DNA of 64,000 bases from Ureaplasma miroungigenitalium (GTDB lineage: Bacteria; Bacillota_I; Bacilli_A; Mycoplasmatales; Mycoplasmoidaceae): positions 124,001 through 188,000 of the forward strand of contig NZ_JAOXHL010000001.1 of assembly GCF_025780085.1 (NCBI RefSeq), in the 5' to 3' direction. Position 1 is the first letter of the stretch. The number at the start of each line of letters is the position of its first letter. The notes beneath the pieces are model-generated. The model saw nothing but the letters and a program-made list of their open reading frames with translations, had not been told where the DNA came from and searched no databases. The translations under genes and the position numbers were made by a program. Of the stretch, positions 45,501-55,736 are shown one piece after another.

Positions 45501-48500
45501 GTTTAATCCTTATTCTGGGGATGTACTTTGTGGGAACTAGTTTACGAAACTTGATTAAAAAGCGTCAGATTATGTTTGCAACCTTATTAGCCCAAGGGCA
45601 TTCTAAAACTCATATCTGATTATCGTTCTTACCATTCTTTATTCTGCCACCGTTATTTACAACGCTTATTGCCTATCCAGTCGCTTTCTTCTTACAACCG
45701 TTTCTAATGAGTTTGTTTAAACCTTATTGATTCATTAGTTTACCTACTAACTATGTGTCTGTTGGTTGAATTTTTGCCTTAATTGGTGCACTTGTGGCGA
45801 TCCTTGCAATCATTAGTTTGATTACTATTTTCAAAATTTTAGCTAAGCCAGTTGCGGAAACAATGAAAGGTGACCCAGGATTTAAATTAAATAAATTAAT
45901 GATGCGTTCACACAAACTACTACGTAAATTTGGCGCAAACGCAGTCTTGCGATCAACATATGTGATTTCTAATTTAATGCGGATGTCAATTCTGATGGTG
46001 ATTTCGAGTTCATTCACGATTACAGCGACGATGTTAGCTTCGGCGAAAAACGATTTCGCTGAATCTGCTGTGCATACTAATAAACAACGTTCATACGAAT
46101 ATGCTGTTGATCTCTTTAGTCCGACAAGCCAAGGTGGTTTATATTACACTTCACCGTATGCTTTAATCGGAGCACAAACTCCACAAGCACCAATGAAACC
46201 AATTATTCAAAAAGTTTTATTAGATGCTAAAGTTACGGACTATACTAATTTCTTAGTTAAATTAAATTTTGTTAACGAAAATAATGAAAAAGTCGTTTTA
46301 TCATCTCAAATTGATGCACATGGTTTTATTGATTTCCCAATCGATCAATTGCCTGATAATCATGTCTACCAATTTGAATATGCTAATTTAAAAAATGATG
46401 AACAACAAAAGATTATTGATAAAACTGAATTAGAAACTGATTTACAAGTAATCGATAAAAAATCTATTTTCAAATTCTTTGCCCACCAACACCACCAATA
46501 TATTGGTGTACCAGTTGCCCAATTAAATCAACCTGTTAACCTGGTGTATACAACAAATAACAATGTTTTAAAAACCTTAAAACCGATTACTAATTTAAAT
46601 GATCAATATGTTTTATATGACGTTGAATCATTACAAAAACAACCAAGTATTTATACATTATTAGGGGCTTATGATGAAACTAATAAGGTTGTGTATGATC
46701 TACCTGATTTTGCGAATAATTTACATCGTTTAGATTACAGTCAAAATGGTTATTACTTATATCACGCATACCATAGACTACCAGAAATATATTTCACAAA
46801 TATCCCTGAATCTATAGCAGACCAAACGTTTACTTTACAATTGCGTGTTAAGGGTTTACCTTATACTAAACGTCCAATTACCAATATGATTGATCAAAAT
46901 CGACGTGTCTTCTTTGATTTAAGTGTTTTAGAATACCTAAATGAGCCAACTATTAATGAGGTCTACCAAATAGATAGTTTAGTTACCGAACACACAGCTG
47001 TGTACAATAAGAATGTTGGTTTAAACCAACAAATTGCAACCTTCAACAATAATCTGTACATGAGCAATAACAAAGAATTAAATCAATGAAAAATTGATTA
47101 TATGAGTTATAACCGTCCTATCCACATTGATATTAAGGCGACTGAGTTATGTAACAGCAACGCTCAACAAACTTGTGCACCTAATCAACAAGACAAAACA
47201 TATACTATTTTAGGTTTCTTTAACAAACCAGGAACAGTCATGTTTAGTTACCATGACCTCTTAAAACAACACGTATCGCAAGTTAAAAAAATTTACTTCC
47301 AAGATCAACAAATCAATCTCTATTTAAATAATTTAGATCAAATTTATAAACAGGATGTTAACACTTTCCCATATTCGACAATTGAATATAATAACGCCAT
47401 GCGTATTATCAATAACATTCACGATCCAAATGCGCCAGTGGGTTATGGGCCTTTACTAAGTAATACATACTTCCCATCACCTTCAACCCAACCAGAAATT
47501 TTCCAAAATATTCAGTTCTTAGACTCTAAAATTATTACTAAAATGGCTTTAGATGGAAACATCCAAGTTGATACGGGAGGATTTAAAATTCAATTTAACC
47601 CGTGAGTGTTTGCAAAAAACTTCTTACCCAACCAAGTTTCAGGAAAAGCTGAAGCAAATGCGCAAGAATTATTAGAAGCCGCTTTTGAAATCTTTGGTTA
47701 TACGTATGATGATCAACATAATAAAATTGATCGCTACTATGATGTTCCTGATTTTACCAACCCTAACATCGTTCATTCACATGTTAACTTATGAACAGTC
47801 ACAGGAAAAGCACCAAAAAGCGTCAATGACCCTGATAGTTTCTTCATTAAAAAAGATGGGGTTTGACAATTTAATTTACGAGATAATGTAGGAACGCAAC
47901 AAGGAGCAGCTCAATTTAGACCAGAGTTTGTCCGTCTAGTAATCCAAATTCTAACCATTCCAAAATTAAACCCTCACCAATACAAGATTGGTTTGAAGAC
48001 TATTAACATGGAAGATGCTACTCAAATGCAGGCCTACACTTATTTAGACGGGGATATGCAATCACAAAATAAACGTGTCCACGCCAAAATTATGGGGATT
48101 AATTATTTAGCTAACTTAGATAGCAAGACCAAACAATTAGACTTTTATGATGAACAACAAAAAAATCTTTTAAGTTATTTACAAGATGATCGTTTAGACC
48201 AGGATTACTACCCTATTTTAATTAATGCGGTTGTGGCTAAAAAATACCGCCTTAAAGTTGGCGATCGTTTTGATTATAAAATTAAAAACCATATTCAACG
48301 GTATGCCAATGATTTCAATGGTATTAATCAAGACTACGAGGCCAAATTTGTGGTTAAGGGAATTATTGATACCCACATGGATGAACAAATGTTTGTCAAC
48401 CAAAAAATCGCTAACCATTTAATCGGTTTTTATGATTATAAAACTACGCACTTTTATGAAGGTGGTATAGAAATTGATGAATCTCGTTTCTTCAATGGTT

Positions 48501-49255
48501 TCTTTACCAAAGAAAAAAACCCATTATTCTTCTATAATTTAGCTTCTTTCTATTCACCATCTGGTTTAACACCAGCCCTAGGAAATTGACCAATTAATGA
48601 CACCAACTTTAATGATGATTTCCATGATTCAGCTGTGAATTACATGATGCTATTGTCATGAGCTAAAACGAACCAAATCGTAAGTGATAACCCAAGTGTT
48701 AGTTACCAAGATTTCTCCGTTTTAAACATGAAACGCTTAGCCCTAAAAATTCGTCATACATTTGGACAACAAGTCATTGTGCCATCCTTCCTAGCTGTTG
48801 ATGCTAATCTAGAAAACACTATTTTAGCGGATACCATCGATAATACAATTTTCAAAATCTTATTAAATGTTATGTTAGCTTTAATGCCAACCTTATTCAT
48901 CATTATCATTGTGATTGCTTCAACTTTAGCTGAAGAATCGCAAAAATCAATTGCCATGATGAAAGTCTTAGGTAAGAGTAACTTCGCGAACGTTAATAAC
49001 TTCATGTTTGTCTACCCTGTAGTCTGATTCTTGAATATTGCTCTATCTATTCCGTTATCATACGGTTTATTAGGAATTTACAAATACGCTATCTTTAACG
49101 CCTTTAATATTATTATTACTCCTGTTATTCCATGATGAGTCTTCGTCCTAACGTTCGGTTTAGTTGGAATCATTCTAGCAAGCGCTTGAATGAGTACATA
49201 CTATAAAACAAAAAACATGAACCTAGCCTTAGCCTTAGCTGAAAACAAGGAATAA
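42506..49255 (+). CDS. Giant ABC-transporter permease with FtsX/MacB-like domains (2,249 residues)
   Basis: One continuous code-4 frame; all gaps were read and contain only TGA (Trp). A first membrane helix lies at about residues 20-42. An external domain of about 930 residues follows. The first FtsX-type membrane block (about 985-1,175) includes HIVLSVAIVLICLILILGMY and KKRQIMFATLLAQGHSK, the latter typical of the cytosolic loop of these permeases. A second external domain (about 1,180-2,110) and a final FtsX block (MLALMPTLFIIIIVIASTLA and IAMMKVLGKSN) complete it. The MKVLGKS loop is the classic FtsX motif. It resembles the very large mollicute permeases such as M. genitalium MG468. No ABC ATPase gene is adjacent. 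Start ATG has GGTGA upstream. Substrate unknown; lipoprotein or lipid handling is possible. Confidence 0.88.
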
Positions 49256-49264
49256 TCAGAAACA

Positions 49265-49291
49265 AAAAAAGACCCATGCGGGTCTTTTTTT
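49265..49291. terminator. Bidirectional terminator between the giant permease and thrS
   Basis: AAAAAAGACCC and GGGTCTTTTTTT around ATGC. GC-rich core and T run on both strands; it serves the two convergent genes. Confidence 0.9.
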
Positions 49292-49311
49292 ATTACTCAT
49301 AGTGCTAAGCA

Positions 49312-51024
49312 CTATTCTTTGTTTTTAATTTTATTTTGTAATAAATCAATGAATTCGTTAAATGGAACAGTGTTAGTTATTTCTTGACCGTATTCACGGT
49401 AAGTAATTAAATTTTCGTCTTCAATTTCTTTGTCCCCTACAACAATTTGGTAAGGAATCTTGTTAATTTGAGCTTCACGAATTTTCTTAGAAATACGTTC
49501 GTTACGGTCATCATAAACACTGTGTAGCATCAATGATTTTAATTTCATGTGTAAATTACGTGCATACACCCCATGGATTTCCTCATTAACAGGAATAACA
49601 ATCACTTGGGTTGGCGCTAATCAGAAAGGTAAAATCCCTTTAGTTTGTTCTAATAAGATGGCTAAGAACCGTTCATATGTCCCAATGATTCCAATGTGAA
49701 TCATAACAGGTGTAATCGCATTCTTTTGTGAATCTATATAAGTTAATCCAAAACGTTTTGGTAATAAGAAGTCTAATTGAATTGTCGAAATTGTAATAAT
49801 CCGGTTCAAGCTCGTTTTAACTTGGAAATCGATCTTTGGTCCATAGAAAGCAGCTTCCCCAACCATTTCCTTAAACGGAATGTTATTTTTATTTAACATT
49901 GCACGTAAGGCGTCTTGTGATTCTTTTCACATCTTCGGATCATTATAGAATTTTTCATGATCATTTTCATCATATAACGATAAATGAATTTCAAAGGCTT
50001 TAATTTTTAAACCTTCGTGAGCTTTTTTAATCATGGCAAAAGCATTTTGTACTTCTTGTTCAATTTGATCTAAACGACAGAAAACATGGCAATCTTCTAG
50101 GATCATTTCTCTTACCCGTTCAAATCCTGTTAAACCACCAGATGATTCATAACGGTGTAGAATTGAATGTTCGCATAAACGCACTGGTAAATTACGGTAA
50201 GAACGTAAGTTATCACTATAAACTAAAGTATGGTGTGGACAGGTCATTGGACGTAAAACAAATGTTTCATCATCAACATTAATTGGTGGGAAAATATTTT
50301 CTTGGTAATGATCTCAGTGACCACTTGTTTTATATAAATCAATACTTCCTAAAATCGGTGTAATAACTGGTGTAAAATCATACATAAATTCCAACTCATT
50401 AATAAATTGTTGAACTTTTTGTTTAATGATTGTACCGTTTGGTTTTCAGATAGGTAGACCTTGACCAGCTAATAAATTAAAAGCAAATAAATCTAATTCC
50501 TTACCAATTTTTCGGTGGTCACGTTCTTTACGTTCATTTAGGATTTCTAAATATTGATTTAATTCTTCGCTTGAAGCAAAACAAATCCCGCTAATTCTTA
50601 CTAATTGGTCTAGTTTGGCGTTATTTTTATAATAACTACCACCCATATTTAATAGTTCATAATGACGGCTATTAAATAAATTGAATTCTTTATCTAGATC
50701 AGCTAGAAAAACGAAATCACGTACTTGAAAAAAGTTCAAGTGGGGTTTTTTTTGTTTTTGATCATTGACGAAGAAATTATCTGTTGTGTAATCCGTCAAT
50801 AAGTCGACCGCTTCCTTGTTGTTAATTAATTTTGTAAATTCTTTTTTGATTTTTTTAAAATCATCAACACTAACCTTCACGTCGTTGTCGATTTTAAAAT
50901 CGACATAAAAACCTTCATCTTGTAAGTTAATAGTAGCGATTTCAATATCCTTATATAAACGTTTTAAAGTGTATGCCAAACCAAAAGCAGTTTGTCAGTT
51001 TAATTTTGCATTCAAATTATCCAT
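49312..51024 (-). CDS. thrS: Threonyl-tRNA synthetase lacking the TGS domain and editing motifs
   Basis: A 570-residue class II synthetase. Catalytic core: [20 protein letters not shown] (motif 2), [15 protein letters not shown], and [13 protein letters not shown] (motif 3). Zinc-site residues lie in [10 protein letters not shown] and VMIHIGI, and the C-terminal anticodon domain ([10 protein letters not shown] to the end) is present. The TGS domain is absent. The N2 editing domain starts at once ([16 protein letters not shown]), with the HxxxH zinc motif of editing (HTAAHIL) replaced. The DLCxGPH motif is also missing ([13 protein letters not shown]). Loss of ThrRS editing is known in some mycoplasmas, so mischarging with serine may be tolerated. 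AAGGAAA precedes the ATG. Confidence 0.95.
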
Positions 51025-51097
51025 TTTATTTCCTTGTCTTAACATATATCTTTATACATTAATATTAATTATATTATGTTTTAATAAAGTGTTTTGT

Positions 51098-51103
51098 TAT
51101 AAA
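51098..51103 (+). promoter_or_regulatory. Possible -10 box of degV
   Basis: TATAAA, 21 bases before the degV ATG; the -35 region is not clear. Confidence 0.35.
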
Positions 51104-51124
51104 ATAAATATAAGGAGGCAATAT

Positions 51125-52036
51125 ATGCAAAAATTTATCATTTTAACCGATTCCTCATCTTCAATTGATCCATTACATTTAAATAATCTACCCATCCGTG
51201 TTTTACCATTAAGCATCATGCGTAGCGATGAAAAACTGTTTGAAGACGAACCAACTTCTCTAAGTAGTCAAGATGTGTTTGATTATATTGATGAAGGTTA
51301 TAGTTTTTCAACCAGTTGTAGTGTTTTAGGAAAAGTTTACCAAGTTGTTGAAGAGTTATCAAAAGAATACGAAAAAATCATCTTTATCGGAATTTCTAAA
51401 GGTTTTAGTTCACAATACAATAACTTAAAAATGGTGGCGCAAGACTTTAAAGACCAACTAATTGTTGCCGATACGCAAACTTTTGGTTATGCACTTGAAC
51501 ACTTAGCTCTTTCATTAGTAAAAATGTTAAATGAACGCGAATACACTGATCATGAAATTAAAACTTATATCAATGAATTCTCACTATATTCAACTAGTAT
51601 GTTTGCCTGCAAAGACATTAATGGTTTAGTTAAATCTGGCCGAATTTCAAAAATAAAAGGTGTCTTCTTAAAAATTGCCCATGTAATTCCTATTATTAAA
51701 CAAGAATATAAAAACCACTATGGTGGTCTAGCTCGGAATTATGATCATGCCCACATCAAAATGATAGATTTAATTGATCATGTTTATAATAATCAATTAA
51801 ACGCAAATAACATTGACAAGGTAGCCATCTTACACGCCAATCTTGATGAAGCACATCTAAACCAAATTACAGAATACTTAATTCACCATTACGGTATTCA
51901 AAAAAACGATATTGTTTATCGACCTGGACCAAATGTGTTTACAGTTTATACAAGAGAAAAATCATTTGCGATTCAAATGGTAACTAAAATTAAAAAAACA
52001 CACATCAAAGAATATTATCCTCTAGAACAAGCGTAA
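51125..52036 (+). CDS. DegV-family fatty-acid-binding protein
   Basis: A 303-residue cytoplasmic protein. The family opens with IILTDSSSSI and has the two-domain pattern with YSFSTSCSVLGKVYQ (conserved Ser/Thr around the fatty-acid carboxylate) and NGLVKSGRIS later. Members (FakB) present exogenous fatty acids to a kinase; mollicutes usually encode several. I chose the ATG at 51125, preceded by AAGGAGG, rather than a longer reading that would begin inside thrS on the other strand. It is monocistronic with its own terminator. Confidence 0.9.
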   Translation: MQKFIILTDSSSSIDPLHLNNLPIRVLPLSIMRSDEKLFEDEPTSLSSQDVFDYIDEGYSFSTSCSVLGKVYQVVEELSKEYEKIIFIGISKGFSSQYNNLKMVAQDFKDQLIVADTQTFGYALEHLALSLVKMLNEREYTDHEIKTYINEFSLYSTSMFACKDINGLVKSGRISKIKGVFLKIAHVIPIIKQEYKNHYGGLARNYDHAHIKMIDLIDHVYNNQLNANNIDKVAILHANLDEAHLNQITEYLIHHYGIQKNDIVYRPGPNVFTVYTREKSFAIQMVTKIKKTHIKEYYPLEQA

Positions 52037-52037
52037 T

Positions 52038-52068
52038 AAAAAACCACCTAATAAAAAGGTGGTTTTTA
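52038..52068 (+). terminator. Terminator of degV
   Basis: AAAACCACC / GGTGGTTTT arms with a 9-base loop followed by T, directly after the stop codon. Confidence 0.85.
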
Positions 52069-52103
52069 TTTTAAACATCATGAAATCTCATGGTTAATTT
52101 ATA

Positions 52104-52180
52104 TGGCAAGGGTAACAGGACTCGAACCCGTAACACATAGATTTGGAGTCTATTGTTCTACCAAATTGAACTATACCCTT
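52104..52180 (-). tRNA. tRNA-Trp (anticodon CCA)
   Basis: The minus strand folds as a full cloverleaf. The acceptor AAGGGTA pairs with TACCCTT, the D stem is GTTC/GAAC, the anticodon stem is ATAGA/TCTAT with loop CTCCAAA (anticodon CCA), and the T stem is ACGGG/CCTGT with loop TTCGAGT. Discriminator G is followed by an encoded CCA end. It reads UGG only; the abundant UGA-Trp codons need a second tRNA-Trp (UCA), which is not in this window. Confidence 0.95.
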
Positions 52181-52200
52181 CCCTGATTAGGCATGATATT

Positions 52201-53265
52201 TTATTTTGGAGCGTTCTTTGTTAAAACAACTGGTTTGCCATCAATAATAGCAATTGTGTCTTCAATTCGGACTCCACCAACATGTGGAATGTACACCCCT
52301 GGTTCAACAGTCACTACTGCATAATTAAACAATAATTCTTTGTTACCTTGGTTAGTATTAGGTAGTTCATGAACTTCAATCCCTACACCGTGACCAGTTC
52401 CGTGTGTAAAGTATTCATCATAACCTGCATCTTTAATAATTTGACGACATGTATCATCAACTTGCGCCCCTGTTACTTGATCACTTAACATATCAATTCC
52501 AGCTTGTTGTGCTTTTTTAACAAGATCATAAATCGCTTGCATTTTAGGGTTATTTTTGTCCCCTACTAAGAATGAACGAGTAATATCTGAAGCATATCCT
52601 TTATAGTAGCAACCAATATCAGTTGTTACCATATCATTATTTTGGATAACACGATCAGATGGATGATGGTGTGGAACACCACCATTCGGACCTGATGCAA
52701 CAATTGGATCAAATGAATTTTTTTCAGCACCTAAATCTAACATGTGTTTTGTTAGCATATTAGCTACTTGTTTTTCAGTTAAACCAATAATATCTTGTTT
52801 TTGAATTCATGCACATGTATCAGCTGCGATTTCACAAGCTTTTTGCAAGAAAGAAATTTCTTCTGGGGTTTTAATTGCTCTTAACGCCGCAGAAGTGAAT
52901 GGAATAGTTTTCTTAACCATTGAGCTAACAAATTCGTGAGTATTTAATGTTAAATAATCACCTTCAACTAATAAATTTTTAATATTTAATTCGTTTAAAG
53001 CATCTTGTAATAAATCTGCTGCTGTTTTTTCTTTTGTGTGTTGCAATAAACGGACTTCAGCATTTACAGCTTCTTGTTTAGCTGCTGTAATATAACGGCC
53101 GTCTACAAGGAAAATTGCACGACCTTCTTTGTTGATGAACACATATCCATCAGTCGAAGCAAATTCTAAAAATCAGTAACGGTTATGTGTTGAATATAAC
53201 ATCATCCCGTCTGCTTCTTTAAATTGTTTAATCATGTTTACTGCTTGATCAATTTTAAAAGACAT
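52201..53265 (-). CDS. pepP: Xaa-Pro aminopeptidase (M24 family)
   Basis: A 354-residue metallopeptidase releasing N-terminal residues before proline. The N-terminal creatinase-like domain (1-130) is followed by the pita-bread catalytic domain. All five metal ligands are visible: two Asp in VTTDIGCYYKGYASDITR, His in HGTGHGVGIEVHE, Glu in VTVEPGVY and Glu in GVRIEDT. GGGGGAC precedes the ATG. Length matches short bacterial PepP/PepQ (about 355). The substrate is not distinguishable from prolidase by sequence alone. Confidence 0.93.
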
Positions 53266-53290
53266 ATTAAGTCCCCCTTTTTTTTATTTA

Positions 53291-53452
53291 TTATTTTTTC
53301 TTAATTTCAGTGTGTGCAACAGCAACACGACAGTTGTTGCAATATTTGTTTAATGTTAATTTTTCAGGAGTTGTTTTAACATTTTTAGTCGAAATATAAT
53401 TAATGTTCTTGCACTCAGTACATTGGAAACGAACACCACGTTTTACAGCCAT
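53291..53452 (-). CDS. rpmG: Ribosomal protein L33 (zinc-binding form)
   Basis: A 53-residue protein missed by length-limited gene calling. MAVKRGVRFQCTECK and YCNNCRVAVAHTEIKKK give two CxxC pairs (C+ zinc form) and the typical ending. A GAGGTG site precedes the ATG. It is transcribed divergently from the nuclease gene. Confidence 0.95.
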   Translation of the reverse strand: MAVKRGVRFQCTECKNINYISTKNVKTTPEKLTLNKYCNNCRVAVAHTEIKKK

Positions 53453-53496
53453 ATTTTCACCTCAACATCTATGTATCTTACTTTTACAATACTAAT

Positions 53497-53514
53497 AATA
53501 TATTATAATATATT
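53497..53514. promoter_or_regulatory. Symmetrical divergent -10 region (rpmG and nuclease gene)
   Basis: An 18-base perfect palindrome AATATATTATAATATATT holds TATAAT on both strands, overlapping by four bases. It lies 44 bases from each start codon (rpmG at 53452 and the nuclease at 53559). Confidence 0.5.
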
Positions 53515-53558
53515 TACGTCTTTTTATTAAGAGAAACTTCAAAGGACCCCGATAAAAT

Positions 53559-55619
53559 ATGAAACAATCGCCATATATTAGCAAATATGACTACATTGGA
53601 TACTATACGAAACAAAAAAATATGTGATTCTTTAGTAACCAAGAAATCAAAGCTCAAATCCAATTACAAACAAAATTAGCAAAAACTAAAATTCAACCCG
53701 GATATTTTACTGATCTAGTTGATGATGAAGACGAAGATGAAGCGGAAGAATTCGACAGTTATGATTATTATCAGGAATACAAGGAGTTCTTAGATCAAAA
53801 TGCTAATTTAGATACGAATGATCCAAAAATATCTGAAGGTATCATTCTAGACTATAAATCCCAAGAACACGTTAAAAATACATTTGCTCATATCTCAAAT
53901 GTAATTGATTGTGATGTTACTTTTAAAAAATTAAGCATGCCTGAACGTTATACTAAAACCCAAGAGTTTTTGAATAGTGACGAAGATTTTATTTTGTTTC
54001 AACCAGTATTTATTACCGGTAATAAAATTACCAAACCAGATGCTTTAGTGCGTGAAGGTGATGAACTACACATTATTGAAACTAAGGGAACAAGTAGTGT
54101 CAAACTGCGTCATATCCTCGACTTGTATTATCAATATGAAGTAATTGGTAAAAACCCTGATGTACTGAATCGTTTTGCTTGCCATTTTTATTTATGTATT
54201 GTTAAATACGAACGTTTAGATGTTATTGACCAGGTTAGTTTTATTATTTCACCATACTATGTGCACCAAAAAAATGGTTTAAGTTATGATAATGAAAAAA
54301 TTCGCAATTTCTTATCTGACGAACAAGCTGATTATTATAAGCGCAATTTAAAACAGGGTCGTTATATTAAATTAGATGCACAAGGATCATTAATTGAAGA
54401 GTTTGTGAATGATTTTAGTGGTTTATTGTGGGATGATTTACTTGATCCCGATTTTTTGGCTAATCAAGAAGAGTTAATATCCTTAATAACGACTGATCCC
54501 AACCTTAAGAATTATTTAAACGCTCGGTACGGTTTAGAACCATTCTTTGAAAAAATTAATCAAATTTTTCTGGAATTTGATCGTGTGATAACCGAATTAG
54601 AAGAGCATAAGGCATATTTATTAGCAAAACAAAAAAACAGTCCAACGAACATCATTCCCGAACCTTTTATACCTTCCAACAATGATAAAGGCTTTTTTAA
54701 AGATAATGATTTCTTTTTAGATTTACGTACCCTATACCAATACGAAAATTACCAGTTATGTAAGTTTAGTGGTTATGTATTCCCGCACGCCATTTTTAAA
54801 TACGGTAATATAAACCATCATAATGACTTACAACAAGCTTTTCAACAAGTTAAACGCCAATCTCAATATGATTTATACGCCAAAAACCAAATCATTATTA
54901 ATCAAGCCAATGTGCAATCATTACTAGCAAAATTAAAACCAAATAAAGTTTATTTTGATTTTGAATCAATTAATACAGCCATTAGAGTTTATGATCAAAC
55001 ATATGCCTTCACACAAATCATCACGCAAAACTCAGTCATAGTAAGACATGAATCAGATGATTTAGAACAATTAAATTGTACAAATCTCATGTGTGATCCT
55101 TTAAAAATTGATCGTCAATGATTCAAAGATGTCGTAGATAGTTTATACTATGGCGATGATTATTCTTATGTAGTCTATAATAAGTCTTTTGAACAAACCC
55201 GGTTAAAAGAAATGCAGACATATATAAATGAACCTGAATACACCAAGAAAATCACATGTATTATTCGTAATTTATTTGATCTAGCTGATTTCTTTACTGT
55301 GCGAAACCTTGAAAAAATAAATATTTTAATCCCTGATTTATGTGGTTTTTATTCTATTAAAAAAATCTTGCCATTAGTCGCTAAATATTATCCTGATTTT
55401 TTTCATAAAACTAAATGTTATGATTACAAAACCTTAGCTATTGGGAATGGTTTAGAGTGTCAAATCAAGACCGCTAAGCGGGTTTTTAAAACGCTAGATG
55501 ATGAACAATGAAACGAATTCATGAAAGAAGCTAAAATTTATTGTGAAAATGATGTTCGCGCTATGATTGCAGTAGAACTTTATGCTTTACAAATCTTAAA
55601 AAACCAAAATATCTTGTAA
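53559..55619 (+). CDS. DUF2779-type protein: PD-(D/E)xK nuclease joined to DEDD-exonuclease-like domain
   Basis: A 686-residue code-4 frame. N-terminal part: an acidic run (DEDEDEAEEFD, about 55-66), then a restriction-type nuclease motif with Asp161 in KPDALVRE and Glu174-x-Lys176 in HIIETKGTSS (D...ExK). C-terminal part, DUF2779: YFDFESI (about 464) gives the first acidic pair, VYNKSFEQTRL the second motif, and YCENDVRAMIAVEL (about 660) the last, the layout of DEDD 3'-5' exonucleases. Such proteins are widespread in mollicutes but uncharacterised. It stands alone with its own promoter; no Cas or restriction partner is nearby. DNA repair or foreign-DNA degradation are both possible. Confidence 0.82.
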
Positions 55620-55691
55620 TTAGCTTTTTTTACATTAAAAAATCGATTTCTCTCAATAAACTTGTGCGAATCGTGTAAGATATTAATGATA

Positions 55692-55707
55692 ATATGCGGA
55701 AGCATAT
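55692..55707 (+). other. Small hairpin in the valS leader
   Basis: ATATGC / GCATAT closed by a GGAA (GNRA) tetraloop, 30 bases before the valS start. No T-box features (specifier loop, UGGN sequence, antiterminator) were found in the 117-base upstream region. Confidence 0.35.
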
Positions 55708-55736
55708 ATTTTAAATATGTTTAAAAAGGGGTTTTT

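Noticed and set aside
42506-49255. Splitting the giant permease into two or more genes
   Set aside because: All gaps read as open frame with TGA only, and no internal start with a ribosome binding site follows an authentic stop.
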